From: Macrococcoides bohemicum
GTDB taxonomy: Bacteria; Bacillota; Bacilli; Staphylococcales; Staphylococcaceae
Reading direction: 5' to 3'
NCBI RefSeq assembly: GCF_003259675.1
Contig: NZ_PZJG01000001.1
Coordinates: 186,001-250,000, forward strand
DNA: 64,000 nucleotides
Shown: piece by piece, positions 1-8,698 of the stretch
How positions within the stretch are numbered: position 1 is the first letter of the stretch
Layout of the letters: every line of letters starts with the position of its first letter
Translations under genes and position numbers: made by a program
Notes under the pieces: generated by a model
Database searches by the model: none
Seen by the model: the letters and a program-made list of their open reading frames with translations, nothing else
Told to the model about the DNA's origin: nothing

Positions 1-480
1 ACCTTTTAAAACTATGTCTCTTTCTTTTAATATATCTTCAATATTGTTGAGTGTACCTGGCCATAAAGAAACATAAAGTGTTTCTTTTGTATTGTTTATA
101 ATCTCTTTTACTTTCTGGATAATATCTTCTTTTGTTTGATATGTCTTTATAATAATATCTTCTGGTGTAACTGTATTAATATTGTTTAAATTAGTCTGTA
201 AGTCATTCATCGTATTTTCATATTCCATTCGTTTACGATCAATAAAAGTTTGATATGGGAGTGCTACATAATAGATTTGTTCTGCTTCATCAATTTTTGT
301 TATGAGTTCTTTTTCGATTAATTTATCAAGCGTATCGTATATTCTGGCACGTGGTACTGCAGAAAGTTTACTGATTTGATAACCGTTTGCTTTACCTAAT
401 TTGATACAGGCTAAGTAGCATTTTGCTTCATAGCTACTTAATCCAAGATGCATCATTTGTTTAATAATATCTTGTTCCAA
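1..480 (-). CDS. TrmB-like transcriptional regulator (C-terminal end beyond window)
   Basis: The reading frame is open on the minus strand from a TTG start at 478-480 to the window edge (160 codons visible). The start is preceded by AGGTG. The N-terminal ~75 residues look like a TrmB winged helix: an opening helix with GLSSYEAKCYLACIKLG, then ANGYQISKLSAVPRARIYDTL (recognition region) and a wing with LIEKELITKI. The following part resembles the TrmB effector or PLD-like region. It is divergently transcribed from a TSUP transporter, and a perfect palindrome lies between them, so local control of that transporter is likely but inferred. The C-terminus is not visible. Confidence 0.8.
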   Translation of the reverse strand, partial: MEQDIIKQMMHLGLSSYEAKCYLACIKLGKANGYQISKLSAVPRARIYDTLDKLIEKELITKIDEAEQIYYVALPYQTFIDRKRMEYENTMNDLQTNLNNINTVTPEDIIIKTYQTKEDIIQKVKEIINNTKETLYVSLWPGTLNNIEDILKERDIVLKG

Positions 481-516
481 AAAAACACCTCTTTACGTAA
501 TTTCAATTTTGTTTTA

Positions 517-540
517 TAGTTACTATTATAGTAGTAACTA
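517..540. promoter_or_regulatory. Perfect 9-bp inverted repeat, probable operator between TrmB-like gene and TSUP gene
   Basis: TAGTTACTA (517-525) and TAGTAACTA (532-540) form a perfect inverted repeat around a 6-nt AT-rich spacer. It ends where the ribosome binding site of the transporter gene (AAGGAG, 541-546) begins. The position between divergent genes fits an operator for the TrmB-like regulator. The assignment is inferred from position. Confidence 0.6.
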
Positions 541-554
541 AAGGAGCGTTCAAT

Positions 555-1319
555 GTGGATATTCAAATTTTACTCATTTTAATTATTTTCGGATTTTTAG
601 CTGCATTTATCGATTCCGTGGTAGGTGGCGGGGGACTGATTAGTATTCCTGCATTACTCGCCACAGGTATGCCGCCTTCTATGGCATTAGGTACTAATAA
701 ACTAGCATCATCATTTGGATCATTTACGTCTGCGATTTCATTTATCCGTTCCCGTAAAGTGGATTTTAATATCGTTGCAAAACTGTTTCCGTTATCATTT
801 ATTTTATCTATAATGGGTGCATTTGTTGCAACAAAGCTGCCGCCAGAATATTTAAAGCCACTTGCAATTATTATGTTATCACTCGTATTAATTTACACGT
901 TATTTAAAAAAGATTGGGGCGATATTTCAACGTATCAGAAACTTACAAAGAAAAAATTGATATTATTTATTATCATCATTGGTTTAATTGGATTTTATGA
1001 TGGTTTTTTAGGCGGGGGAACCGGTAGTTTCCTGCTGTTTGTCTTTTTGATTATCGGATTTGACTTTTTAAGTGCTGCAGGAAACGCGAAGGTCTTAAAC
1101 TTTGCGAGTAACTTAGGTGCGCTATTATTATTTATTGTATTAGGGCAAGTCAATTTTACATATGGACTAAGCATGGGCGCTGCGATGATTGCTGGCAGTT
1201 ATGTTGGTAGCCAGTTTGCCATTAGAAAAGGTGTATCATATGTTAAAGTACTATTTGTATGTGTGACTGTATTATTAATCGGTAAAAATATATTTGATTA
1301 CATTAAGGAATATCTATAG
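555..1319 (+). CDS. TSUP (TauE/SafE) family membrane transporter
   Basis: A 254-residue hydrophobic protein with about eight predicted membrane segments in two homologous halves. Each half carries the family's glycine-rich motif: IDSVVGGGGLISIPAL near residues 19-34 and YDGFLGGGTGSFLL near 147-160. TSUP proteins export sulfite, organosulfonates or similar anions; the substrate cannot be told here. The start is GTG at 555, because AAGGAG at 541-546 sits 8 nt upstream; an ATG at 553 is out of frame. The gene is divergent from the TrmB-like regulator. Confidence 0.88.
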   Translation: MDIQILLILIIFGFLAAFIDSVVGGGGLISIPALLATGMPPSMALGTNKLASSFGSFTSAISFIRSRKVDFNIVAKLFPLSFILSIMGAFVATKLPPEYLKPLAIIMLSLVLIYTLFKKDWGDISTYQKLTKKKLILFIIIIGLIGFYDGFLGGGTGSFLLFVFLIIGFDFLSAAGNAKVLNFASNLGALLLFIVLGQVNFTYGLSMGAAMIAGSYVGSQFAIRKGVSYVKVLFVCVTVLLIGKNIFDYIKEYL

Positions 1320-1445
1320 GAAACGATTAGATATTTCTTTTTTAGTAAAGAATCTTAAAATTACCTTAAAAGCGCATGGATATTCTTCTTGGATATCAAT
1401 AATCTGTTATGATTAAGTAGAATAAAAATATTGGAGGATGAATTG

Positions 1446-2456
1446 ATGAGTAAAAGAGTTATTGCAATGATTATTGCGGCAGTTTTATTTATTTTAGGAA
1501 CGTCTGTAAGTTTCTTTACAAGTGCTGTAACAACGAATTTTTCGAAATCATTTGAAGAAGCTACAAATATGAAAAATGATGAACTAAGTACTACAGTACT
1601 TGAAGGTACAGATGGATCTAACCAAATTGCACGTGTTGAAGTAGACGGTGTAATCCAGGATACTGGGGTTCCAGGATTATTTGATGAAGCAGGATACAAC
1701 CATACGAAGACATTACAGACTTTAGAACAAATTAAAGACGATGACAATATTAAAGGTCTGATGCTTGTAGTGAACTCTCCAGGTGGTGGGGTATATGAAA
1801 GCGCTGAAATTCATGATGCTATCAAAGCAATAAAAAAATCTGGTAAGAAAGTGTATGTAACGATGAAAAATATGGCTGCTTCTGGTGGATATTATATTTC
1901 TGCACCAGCTGATAAAATTTATGCTTCAAGTGAAACCATTACAGGATCTCTTGGTGTAATCATGCAATCTATGAATTATAAAGAATTAGCTGATAAATAT
2001 GGTGTTAAATTTAATACGATTAAAAGTGGGCCGCATAAAGATATTATGAGTCCGACAAAAGAGATGGATGAAGAAGAGCGCAAGATTTTACAGAGCTTTG
2101 TAGATGAAAGCTATAATGCATTCGTAAAAGTAATCAGTGAGGGGCGTCATATTGATACAGCACAAGTGAAAAAAATAGCTGATGGCCGTATTTACTCAGG
2201 ATTACAAGCTAAGAAACTAAATTTAATTGATGAAATTGGTATGGAAAAAGATGCATTAAAAGCGATGAAAGAAGATTTGAAAGCAAAGAATGCTGAAGTG
2301 ATCGAGTTTAATGCGGATGATTCATTTTTCGGTAAAGATTTCTTTGCAGCGAATACATTCGTTAAACAACTGATGGGACAAAGTGATGTTGATCGTGTTC
2401 AACAAATTCTGTCAAAACGTCAAGGTTTAGAGCCAATGTATCTATATGGGGAGTAG
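1446..2456 (+). CDS. sppA: Signal peptide peptidase SppA (36-kDa type, S49)
   Basis: A membrane-anchored serine protease that clears signal peptides left after secretion. Residues 6-28 form a single N-terminal membrane anchor. The S49 core follows, with NSPGGGVYESAEI, the serine nucleophile in NMAASGGYYIS and the lysine general base in the IKSGPHKDIMSP region: the Ser/Lys dyad of Bacillus SppA. The length of 336 residues matches the short Gram-positive form. The start is ATG 1446 with GGAGG at 1433-1437; a TTG at 1431 lies before that site. The downstream RDD gene begins within 10 nt of the stop, so the two are probably co-transcribed. Confidence 0.93.
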   Translation: MSKRVIAMIIAAVLFILGTSVSFFTSAVTTNFSKSFEEATNMKNDELSTTVLEGTDGSNQIARVEVDGVIQDTGVPGLFDEAGYNHTKTLQTLEQIKDDDNIKGLMLVVNSPGGGVYESAEIHDAIKAIKKSGKKVYVTMKNMAASGGYYISAPADKIYASSETITGSLGVIMQSMNYKELADKYGVKFNTIKSGPHKDIMSPTKEMDEEERKILQSFVDESYNAFVKVISEGRHIDTAQVKKIADGRIYSGLQAKKLNLIDEIGMEKDALKAMKEDLKAKNAEVIEFNADDSFFGKDFFAANTFVKQLMGQSDVDRVQQILSKRQGLEPMYLYGE

Positions 2457-2465
2457 GTGAGAAAA

Positions 2466-3056
2466 ATGACAGAACATTTTAATGAAAGTAATACAGTCCG
2501 TCAATATTCTCCAATCGATAATGGTCAATATGTAAGCGAAAGAGCTAGCGGTACATATAGTCATAAGCGTAAACTTGAAGATGAAATTTTAGCGTTGACC
2601 CATGCAGGGTTCGGCATTCGTTTAATTGCATATATTATTGATCTTATTCTCATTTCTTGTATTAAAGGGATTATCATTGGACCAATCGTTGGATTAGGTG
2701 GATTACATGATACTTATTTTGGTATAAGACTGTTCTCGGTGGAAAATATTTTAAGTGCGATCATTTATTTCAGCTATTTTATATTGATGACTTATTGCTT
2801 TAGAGCAACTTTAGGTAAGATGATACTACGTCTTAAAGTGTTAAGTTTGAAGGAGGAAAAACTTTCGATCGGTACAGTGCTTACAAGAGAATTATTCGGT
2901 CGTTATATTAGTAATTTCTTTTGGTCACTGCTTTATCTTGTAGTATTATTCAATCCTAAAAAACGTGGGATACACGATATACTGAGTGATACATTTGTTG
3001 TAAGAGAAGACAAGGAGCCAATCAGACAATTTATATTAAATGAAGGCATCCGTTAA
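2466..3056 (+). CDS. RDD family membrane protein
   Basis: A protein of 196 residues with a polar N-terminal ~45 residues and an RDD domain. The signature residues are visible: Arg and Asp in FGIRLIAYIIDLILISC, a hydrophobic middle segment, GKMILRLKVLSL, and RGIHDILSDTFVV near the end. RDD proteins are multi-pass membrane proteins of mostly unknown role; some are Na+/H+ antiporters. ATG 2466 is preferred because AGGTGA (2455-2460) is 5 nt upstream; GTG 2457 is inside that site. It directly follows sppA, as in other Staphylococcaceae. Confidence 0.85.
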   Translation: MTEHFNESNTVRQYSPIDNGQYVSERASGTYSHKRKLEDEILALTHAGFGIRLIAYIIDLILISCIKGIIIGPIVGLGGLHDTYFGIRLFSVENILSAIIYFSYFILMTYCFRATLGKMILRLKVLSLKEEKLSIGTVLTRELFGRYISNFFWSLLYLVVLFNPKKRGIHDILSDTFVVREDKEPIRQFILNEGIR

Positions 3057-3132
3057 AATAATGCTTATAGTTTTATAATTTGTGCTGTTCATGGTAAATT
3101 ATTAAGTGAATAACACTTAAGGAGGAAGACAA

Positions 3133-3630
3133 ATGACTCAAGTAACTTTTAAAAATAACCCAGTAACATTATTAGGTGAGCAAGTAACTGTAGGTACAGC
3201 AGCGCCTGATTTTTCAGTATTAGATACAGATTTAAATGTTAAGACATTAGCTGACTTTGAAGGAAAGAAAAAATTAATTTCAGTTATCCCTTCGATTGAT
3301 ACTGGTGTATGTGAACAACAAACACGTAAATTCAATGAAGAAGCAAGTAGCATTGATAATGCAGTTGTAATCACTATCTCAGCTGACTTACCCTTTGCAC
3401 AAAAAAAATGGTGTGCAGCTAACGGTTTAGATAACGTTGTTACTTTAAGTGACCATAAAGATTTATCATTCGGTACAAACTACGGTGTAGTAATGGAAGA
3501 ATTACGTTTATTAGCTCGCTCTGTGTTCGTATTAAACGATGTTAATGAAGTAGTTTACACTGAAATCGTTTCAGAAGGAACAAATCATCCGGATTATGAT
3601 AAAGCAATCGAAGCTTTAAAATCAATCTAA
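3133..3630 (+). CDS. tpx: Thiol peroxidase Tpx (atypical 2-Cys peroxiredoxin)
   Basis: A cytosolic thioredoxin-dependent peroxidase that reduces H2O2 and alkyl hydroperoxides. The protein has 165 residues, the usual length. The peroxidatic cysteine is in [15 protein letters not shown] (about residue 60) and the resolving cysteine in [12 protein letters not shown] (about 94). The conserved Arg is in [11 protein letters not shown]. The ribosome binding site is AAGGAGG. The gene stands alone, closed by its own terminator. Confidence 0.96.
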   Translation: MTQVTFKNNPVTLLGEQVTVGTAAPDFSVLDTDLNVKTLADFEGKKKLISVIPSIDTGVCEQQTRKFNEEASSIDNAVVITISADLPFAQKKWCAANGLDNVVTLSDHKDLSFGTNYGVVMEELRLLARSVFVLNDVNEVVYTEIVSEGTNHPDYDKAIEALKSI

Positions 3631-3653
3631 TTTACAATAATAATGCATAAATG

Positions 3654-3675
3654 CTGCCCCGAGTGGGCAGTTTTT
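3654..3675 (+). terminator. Rho-independent terminator after tpx
   Basis: CTGCCC (3654-3659) pairs with GGGCAG (3665-3670) around a 5-nt loop, followed by a run of five T. Confidence 0.85.
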
Positions 3676-3690
3676 ATTTGAAAGGAAACA

Positions 3691-4620
3691 ATGATGATAG
3701 AAGAATTATTTAAACTTATAGACGATAAAGCTAAAGCATTTCAGAAAGAAAATGGACACAGTTTCATTGAGAATTTAGGTCTGGCACTTGAAGATATTTA
3801 TATGAATGAACGTGATACTTTAGAACGTAGTACGGTAATAGACCGCCGTAAAGCATTTCAGTTCAGCTATTTAAGCATGTTAAAAGAAGAGATGATTCAA
3901 CCAAATCATCAGATGACACCAGACAGTATCGGTTATTTGGTGGCATATGTCATTCGATTATTTATGCAGGATAGTAAAGAAATTAAGATGCTTGATCTGA
4001 CAAGTGGTACTGGACACCTATCAGCCACTATACATGAACAAAATCCTGAAACGACATTTGATCACGTATTAGTAGAAGTAGATCCAGTATTATCTAGATT
4101 AAGTGTACACTTAGCGAACTTTTTAGAAGTGCCGATGGATGTTTTCCCGCAAGATGCCATCATGCCTTTACCAGAAGGTGATTTCGATATAGCAGTAGGA
4201 GATTTTCCAATTGGTTATTATCCGGTTGATGAACGTAGTCACGAAATGAAGCTTGGCTTTAAAGAAGGACATAGTTATAGCCACCATCTTCTAATTGAAC
4301 AAGCGGTTGCTTCATTAAAACCAGGGGGTCTTGCATTTTTAATCGTTCCGAGCATGTTATTTGAAGGAGATAAAGTAGAACAGCTCCAAAAATTCATTGC
4401 TACAGAAACAGTTATGCAGGCATTTTTAAATTTTCCTACTAGTCTATTTAAATCAGAAAATTTGCGCAAAAGTCTGTTAGTACTAGAGAATAAAAAGGTA
4501 ACAGATTCAAAGCCGGTAGAAGTTTTGTTGGCTAATATTCCTGATTTTAAAGATGAAAGAAAAATGAAAGCCTTTTTAGACGAACTTGATACATGGTATT
4601 CAGAAAATCGTAATAAATAA
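3691..4620 (+). CDS. YtxK-like class I SAM-dependent methyltransferase
   Basis: The 309-residue protein has a helical N-terminal third and a Rossmann methyltransferase core. Motif I is LDLTSGTGHLSATI (about residues 101-114), the acidic SAM residue lies in VLVEVDP, and the N6-adenine-type tetrad region reads GDFPIGYYP. It resembles YtxK of Bacillus, placed between tpx and ackA in both lineages. The YtxK substrate is unknown to me. Two ATG codons (3691, 3694) follow AAAGGAAA; the first is used. It is most likely transcribed separately from ackA, which has its own 75-bp upstream gap. Confidence 0.85.
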   Translation: MMIEELFKLIDDKAKAFQKENGHSFIENLGLALEDIYMNERDTLERSTVIDRRKAFQFSYLSMLKEEMIQPNHQMTPDSIGYLVAYVIRLFMQDSKEIKMLDLTSGTGHLSATIHEQNPETTFDHVLVEVDPVLSRLSVHLANFLEVPMDVFPQDAIMPLPEGDFDIAVGDFPIGYYPVDERSHEMKLGFKEGHSYSHHLLIEQAVASLKPGGLAFLIVPSMLFEGDKVEQLQKFIATETVMQAFLNFPTSLFKSENLRKSLLVLENKKVTDSKPVEVLLANIPDFKDERKMKAFLDELDTWYSENRNK

Positions 4621-4695
4621 TTGCTGTATTATTGTTGCTTTAAACCTGTATTAATGATTAAATAAAAGTGTTAAAATTTATTTAGGAGGATTTTC

Positions 4696-5895
4696 ATGAA
4701 GAAAATTATGGCAATCAATGCCGGTAGCTCGTCTTTAAAATTCCAATTATTCGAAATGCCATCAGAAAAAGTATTAACTAAAGGTTTAGTAGAAAGAATC
4801 GGATTGAAAAATTCAGTATTCACATTGACAGTTGATGGTGAAAAACGTACAAGAACTTTAGATATTAAAGACCATGAAGAAGCGGTTGATATGATGTTAG
4901 CACGCATGATTCATTACGGTATTATTAAAAGTGTTGATGAATTAGATGGAACAGGACATCGTGTTGTTCAAGGGGGAGATTTATTCCCAACTTCAGCATT
5001 AGTGAATCGTGACGTTGAAGAAAAAATCGCAAAGTTAATCGAACTTGCGCCACTACATAATGCAGCTAACTTAATGGGTATTCAGGCTTTCAGAAGAATG
5101 TTACCGGATATTCCACACGTTGCAGTATTTGATACTTCTTTCCACTCAACAATGCCTGAAACAGCATTCTTATATAGCTTGCCATACCAGTATTATAAAG
5201 CACATAAAGTACGTAAATATGGTGCGCATGGTACAAGTCATAAATATGTAGCACAACGTGCAGCAGAAATGATGGATAGAAACCATGAAGAAGGTTTAAA
5301 GATTATCTCTTGTCATATTGGTAATGGTGGATCAATTACAGCAGTAAAAGATGGTAAATCTGTAGATACTTCTATGGGCTTCACACCACTTGCTGGTATT
5401 ACGATGGGTACACGTACAGGTGATATTGACGTTGCTACCATTCCTTATTTAATGGAAAAATTGCATAAATCTGCTGAAGAATTATTGAATGTATATAATA
5501 AAGAGTCAGGTGTATTAGGTATTACAGGTATTTCAAGTGATATGCGTGATATTGAAATCGCAGCTGAGAATAACGAAGGACGCGCTCAACTTGCATTGGA
5601 TATCTATGTCGATAGAATTCAAAAATATATCGGACAATATGCAGCAGTAATGGGTGGCGTTGATGGTATCTTATTTACAGCAGGTGTAGGTGAGAACTCT
5701 GATACAATCCGTGCAGCAGTATGTGAAAAATTAGAATTCTTAGGTGTTAAAGTAGACCCTGAGAAAAATAATGGATTACGTGGTAAGGAAGCAATTATCT
5801 CAACAGATGATTCTCGTGTAACTGTAATGGTTATTCCTACAGATGAAGAAGTAATGATTGCTCGTGACGTTATGGAATTCGGGGAATTAGGATAA
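4696..5895 (+). CDS. ackA: Acetate kinase
   Basis: Catalyses acetyl-phosphate + ADP to acetate + ATP, the energy-yielding step of overflow metabolism with Pta. Family motifs are in order: [16 protein letters not shown] at the N-terminus, [11 protein letters not shown] near residue 150, [34 protein letters not shown] and FTAGVGENS near 330. The length of 399 residues is standard. The start is ATG 4696 with AGGAGGA upstream. A strong terminator follows. Confidence 0.97.
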   Translation: MKKIMAINAGSSSLKFQLFEMPSEKVLTKGLVERIGLKNSVFTLTVDGEKRTRTLDIKDHEEAVDMMLARMIHYGIIKSVDELDGTGHRVVQGGDLFPTSALVNRDVEEKIAKLIELAPLHNAANLMGIQAFRRMLPDIPHVAVFDTSFHSTMPETAFLYSLPYQYYKAHKVRKYGAHGTSHKYVAQRAAEMMDRNHEEGLKIISCHIGNGGSITAVKDGKSVDTSMGFTPLAGITMGTRTGDIDVATIPYLMEKLHKSAEELLNVYNKESGVLGITGISSDMRDIEIAAENNEGRAQLALDIYVDRIQKYIGQYAAVMGGVDGILFTAGVGENSDTIRAAVCEKLEFLGVKVDPEKNNGLRGKEAIISTDDSRVTVMVIPTDEEVMIARDVMEFGELG

Positions 5896-5908
5896 TAGAT
5901 TTATGATG

Positions 5909-5939
5909 CTACCTATTCATATTGAATAGGTAGTTTTTT
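5909..5939 (+). terminator. Rho-independent terminator after ackA
   Basis: An 11-bp perfect stem (5909-5919 with 5923-5933) around a 3-nt loop, followed by six T. Confidence 0.9.
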
Positions 5940-6026
5940 ATTGTGGAAGAGTTAGCTGTACGGAAAGTGGTAGTAAATTAAAAATACAACCGTTTCCGAA
6001 CATCTGTTTATCATATATCCCAACAA

Positions 6027-6066
6027 AAATAGAGCTAAAATGACGATGATCATTTTAGCTCTATTT
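6027..6066 (-). terminator. 17-bp perfect hairpin, likely terminator of the minus-strand usp transcript
   Basis: Positions 6027-6043 are perfectly complementary to 6050-6066 with a 6-nt loop. Read on the minus strand the stem is followed by a short T-run (TTTTTG), so it fits the end of the transcript carrying the universal stress protein gene and the possible small ORF at 6084-6176. Confidence 0.7.
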
Positions 6067-6083
6067 ATTAAGGAGAGTAGTTA

Positions 6084-6176
6084 TCAGCGTTTCTTGTGTT
6101 TTCTCTGTAAATCAACGATTGCATAATAGAAGCAAGTTGCAATTGCTAAAATAATTGCATTTTCCTTTTTACACAT
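6084..6176 (-). CDS. Possible 30-residue small membrane protein
   Basis: The minus-strand frame runs from ATG (6174-6176) to TGA (6084-6086) and would encode MCKKENAIILAIATCFYYAI followed by a basic tail ending QRKHKKR. That is one short hydrophobic stretch with positive flanks, typical of small membrane peptides. It sits 17 nt downstream of the universal stress protein gene and upstream of a strong hairpin. Against it, the GGAG motif directly abuts the ATG, leaving no normal spacer, and such a short frame can occur by chance. Confidence 0.4.
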   Translation of the reverse strand: MCKKENAIILAIATCFYYAIVDLQRKHKKR

Positions 6177-6193
6177 CTCCGCATTGATTTATT

Positions 6194-6691
6194 TTATTTG
6201 TTCTGATCCATAAATTCCTTCGTAGCTACTTCAGGTTCAAAATTATCCGGCATTGTTTCAGTTCTTACAACTAACACATCACATTCAGCATGACGCACAA
6301 TTGCTTCTGAAACTGATCCGATGATGAATCGTTCAACTGCATTTAATCCTGTTGAACCACACATGATAAGGTCAGCATTTAATTTCTGAGCAATTTTCTT
6401 AGGAATAATCGTTTTTGGAGATCCGTACTCAATTAAAGTTTCAACGTTGTTTACATCGCGAGACTCGGCAACTTTCTTATAACCATCTAATAATGATTCA
6501 GCAAACTGTGTTGCACGTTCGGAAATAGAACGATCATATGCTTCAACACTCGCATAACTTCTAGTATCGATAACATTGATGATGTGAAGCGTGGCATCGT
6601 TACGTTTAGCAACTTCTACTGCTTTATTAAATGCCCATTCAGCTTCGCTTGATCCGTCGACTGCAATTAAGATATTTTTATATACTAACAT
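6194..6691 (-). CDS. Universal stress protein, UspA family
   Basis: A 165-residue single-domain Usp protein. The N-terminal strand and acidic residue are in KNILIAVDGSSEAEWAF. The C-terminal ATP-binding motif GSTGLNAVERFIIGSVSEAIV matches G-2x-G-9x-G(S/T), so an ATP-binding Usp is likely. The gene is monocistronic or coupled to a possible small ORF, lies between ackA and ald as in Staphylococcus, and is oriented against both. The ribosome binding site is GGAGGG, 4-5 nt before the ATG. Confidence 0.93.
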   Translation of the reverse strand: MLVYKNILIAVDGSSEAEWAFNKAVEVAKRNDATLHIINVIDTRSYASVEAYDRSISERATQFAESLLDGYKKVAESRDVNNVETLIEYGSPKTIIPKKIAQKLNADLIMCGSTGLNAVERFIIGSVSEAIVRHAECDVLVVRTETMPDNFEPEVATKEFMDQNK

Positions 6692-6825
6692 GATTTTCCC
6701 TCCATTTTTTATATATTGCGAATCTTTTCTATACTTTAATTATATCACTAATTATGGAAAAAGTATGTGACACGGTCGTTAAAAATTCATTTTTATTGAT
6801 TTAAATATAATTTAAAACAAAAGGG

Positions 6826-6874
6826 TTTGCGTTTCAGCATCAAAGTGCTAATATGGTGATGTAAGCGTTATTAT
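6826..6874 (+). promoter_or_regulatory. ald promoter with a candidate CcpA (cre) site
   Basis: A -35-like TTTGCG (6826-6831) and -10 TAATAT (6849-6854) are 17 bp apart. A 16-bp stretch at 6859-6874 matches the cre consensus WTGNNARCGNWWWCAW at 15 of 16 positions. The site covers the expected transcription start, a position where CcpA would repress. CcpA binding is inferred. Confidence 0.5.
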
Positions 6875-6899
6875 TTATAAATTAAGGGGATGAATTTTA

Positions 6900-8015
6900 A
6901 TGATTATCGGAATTCCAAAAGAGATTAAAAACAACGAGAACCGTGTAGGTTTAACACCAGGTGGGGTACATGCTTTAGTTGAAAATGGACATACTGTACG
7001 CGTTGAAGCAGGTGCAGGTATGGGGTCTTATTTCACTGACGAGGATTATAAAGAAGCGGGTGCTGAAATCGTTTCTGTTGAGCAAGCATGGGATACAGAT
7101 ATGGTGATTAAAGTAAAAGAACCATTATCAGCAGAGTTTGGATATTTTAAAGAAGGATTAGTCTTATTTACTTACTTACATTTAGCACCTGAAGTTGAAC
7201 TGACAAAAGCTTTATTAGAGAAGAAAGTAGTTGGTATTGCTTATGAGACAGTACAATTACCTACAGGTGGACTTCCATTATTATCTCCAATGAGTGAGGT
7301 TGCTGGACGTATGGCGACTCAAATTGGTGCGCAATTCCTACAAAAAACAAACGGTGGAAAAGGGATTTTATTAGCAGGTGTTCCTGGTGTTGAAAAAGGT
7401 AAAGTGACTATCATTGGTGGTGGACAAGCTGGAACTAATGCAGCGAAAATGGCTATAGGTTTAGGAGCAGATGTTACAATTCTGGATTTATCTCCAGTAA
7501 GATTACAACAATTAGATGATTTATTTGGTAGTCAGGTTCAAACATTAATGTCTACACCTTTAAATATTGCAGAATCAGTTAAAAACAGTGATTTAGTTAT
7601 CGGTGCTGTATTAATTCCTGGTGCTAAAGCGCCTAAATTAGTAACTGAAGAAATGATTAAATCAATGAGCCCAGGTTCAGTAGTCATTGATATTGCGATT
7701 GACCAAGGTGGAATCTTTGAAACTTCAGATCGTATTACGACACATGATGACCCAACGTTTATTAAACACGATGTTGTTCATTACTCAGTAGCAAATATGC
7801 CTGGAGCAGTACCTCGTACTTCAACGATGGCGTTATCGAATGCTACGATTCCTTATGCATTACAAATTGCAAATAAAGGCTATAAACAAGCAGCTTTAGA
7901 TAATGAAGCAATCTTAAAAGGTTTCAATACTTTAGATGGTAATGTTACATTCAGAGCTGTAGCTGATGATCAAGGTTTAGAATATGTTGATGCAAAATCG
8001 TTATTAGAGAAGTAA
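6900..8015 (+). CDS. ald: Alanine dehydrogenase
   Basis: NAD-dependent oxidative deamination of L-alanine to pyruvate and ammonia, allowing alanine use as a carbon and nitrogen source. The 371-residue length is standard. The N-terminal substrate domain carries [16 protein letters not shown] (Arg15-type residue) and the lysine of VIKVKEPL. The NAD Rossmann motif reads [17 protein letters not shown] near residue 170. The start is ATG 6900 after AAGGGGATG. A candidate cre site upstream suggests carbon catabolite control. Confidence 0.96.
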   Translation: MIIGIPKEIKNNENRVGLTPGGVHALVENGHTVRVEAGAGMGSYFTDEDYKEAGAEIVSVEQAWDTDMVIKVKEPLSAEFGYFKEGLVLFTYLHLAPEVELTKALLEKKVVGIAYETVQLPTGGLPLLSPMSEVAGRMATQIGAQFLQKTNGGKGILLAGVPGVEKGKVTIIGGGQAGTNAAKMAIGLGADVTILDLSPVRLQQLDDLFGSQVQTLMSTPLNIAESVKNSDLVIGAVLIPGAKAPKLVTEEMIKSMSPGSVVIDIAIDQGGIFETSDRITTHDDPTFIKHDVVHYSVANMPGAVPRTSTMALSNATIPYALQIANKGYKQAALDNEAILKGFNTLDGNVTFRAVADDQGLEYVDAKSLLEK

Positions 8016-8032
8016 TTTAATGTTGTAAGTAG

Positions 8033-8060
8033 AAGAGGAGTGCGTCATCGCACTCCTCTT
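8033..8060. terminator. Terminator between convergent ald and cutC
   Basis: A 12-bp perfect stem (8033-8044 with 8049-8060) with a TCAT loop, followed on the plus strand by an AT-rich tract (AATTTTTA). It serves ald mainly and may act in both directions. Confidence 0.75.
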
Positions 8061-8065
8061 AATTT

Positions 8066-8698
8066 TTATACAATTTTTGTACCATGGACCTCCTGAAATG
8101 GAATAAGTTCAAGTAAATCATTTAAATTATCTTTATTTAATCCGCCACCAGGCATGATTTCTATATTTCCTTTTGAATGTCTTAATAGTCGACCTAATTG
8201 ATTAACATTATCAAGTATTGGCGATGATTTATCTTCGCTACCATGTGTTAATATACGTTTGAAATTCATATGAATTAAAGCATCCATTGCTTTTAATTGT
8301 TGTCTTAAAGGAATCTGATCAAATGCCATATGCATTACACAAGGTACATTCAGCGCTGCCTTTCTTAAATCATGCATTGTAAATGTATCCAGAGCATTAT
8401 CATTTGTTAATGCACCAAAGACGAATGCATCAACGTTAAATGATTGTAATGCAATAATATCTTCTCGCATTACTTCTTTTTCAAATAAGTTATAGGTATA
8501 ATCACCACCACGTGGACGTATCATTACTGCTACTTCAATATTTAGTGGATGACAATATTCTATAGCGAGCTTTACAAGTCCGAAACTAGGTGTTGTACCA
8601 CCGACAGACAGATTATCACAAAGTTCAATGCGATTTGCACCATGGTTGGCCGCATAGATAATTTCGTCAAATGTTTCTACAACCGCTTCTTTAATCAT
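8066..8698 (-). CDS. cutC: Copper homeostasis protein CutC family
   Basis: A 210-residue TIM-barrel protein with the CutC signature: ANHGANRIELCDNLSVGGTTPS near residues 17-38, VMIRPRGGDYTY near 57-68, VFGALT, and MPGGGLN near the C-terminus. CutC was linked to copper handling in E. coli, but the biochemical role is unsettled. Its ATG overlaps the stop of the upstream peptidase gene by 4 nt (ATGA), so the two are translationally coupled in one minus-strand operon. Confidence 0.88.
   Translation of the reverse strand: MIKEAVVETFDEIIYAANHGANRIELCDNLSVGGTTPSFGLVKLAIEYCHPLNIEVAVMIRPRGGDYTYNLFEKEVMREDIIALQSFNVDAFVFGALTNDNALDTFTMHDLRKAALNVPCVMHMAFDQIPLRQQLKAMDALIHMNFKRILTHGSEDKSSPILDNVNQLGRLLRHSKGNIEIMPGGGLNKDNLNDLLELIPFQEVHGTKIV

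Noticed and set aside
3065-3085. PerR-box-like TTATA...TATAA upstream of tpx
   Set aside because: The spacing between arms is one base short of the PerR consensus and the flanks do not match.
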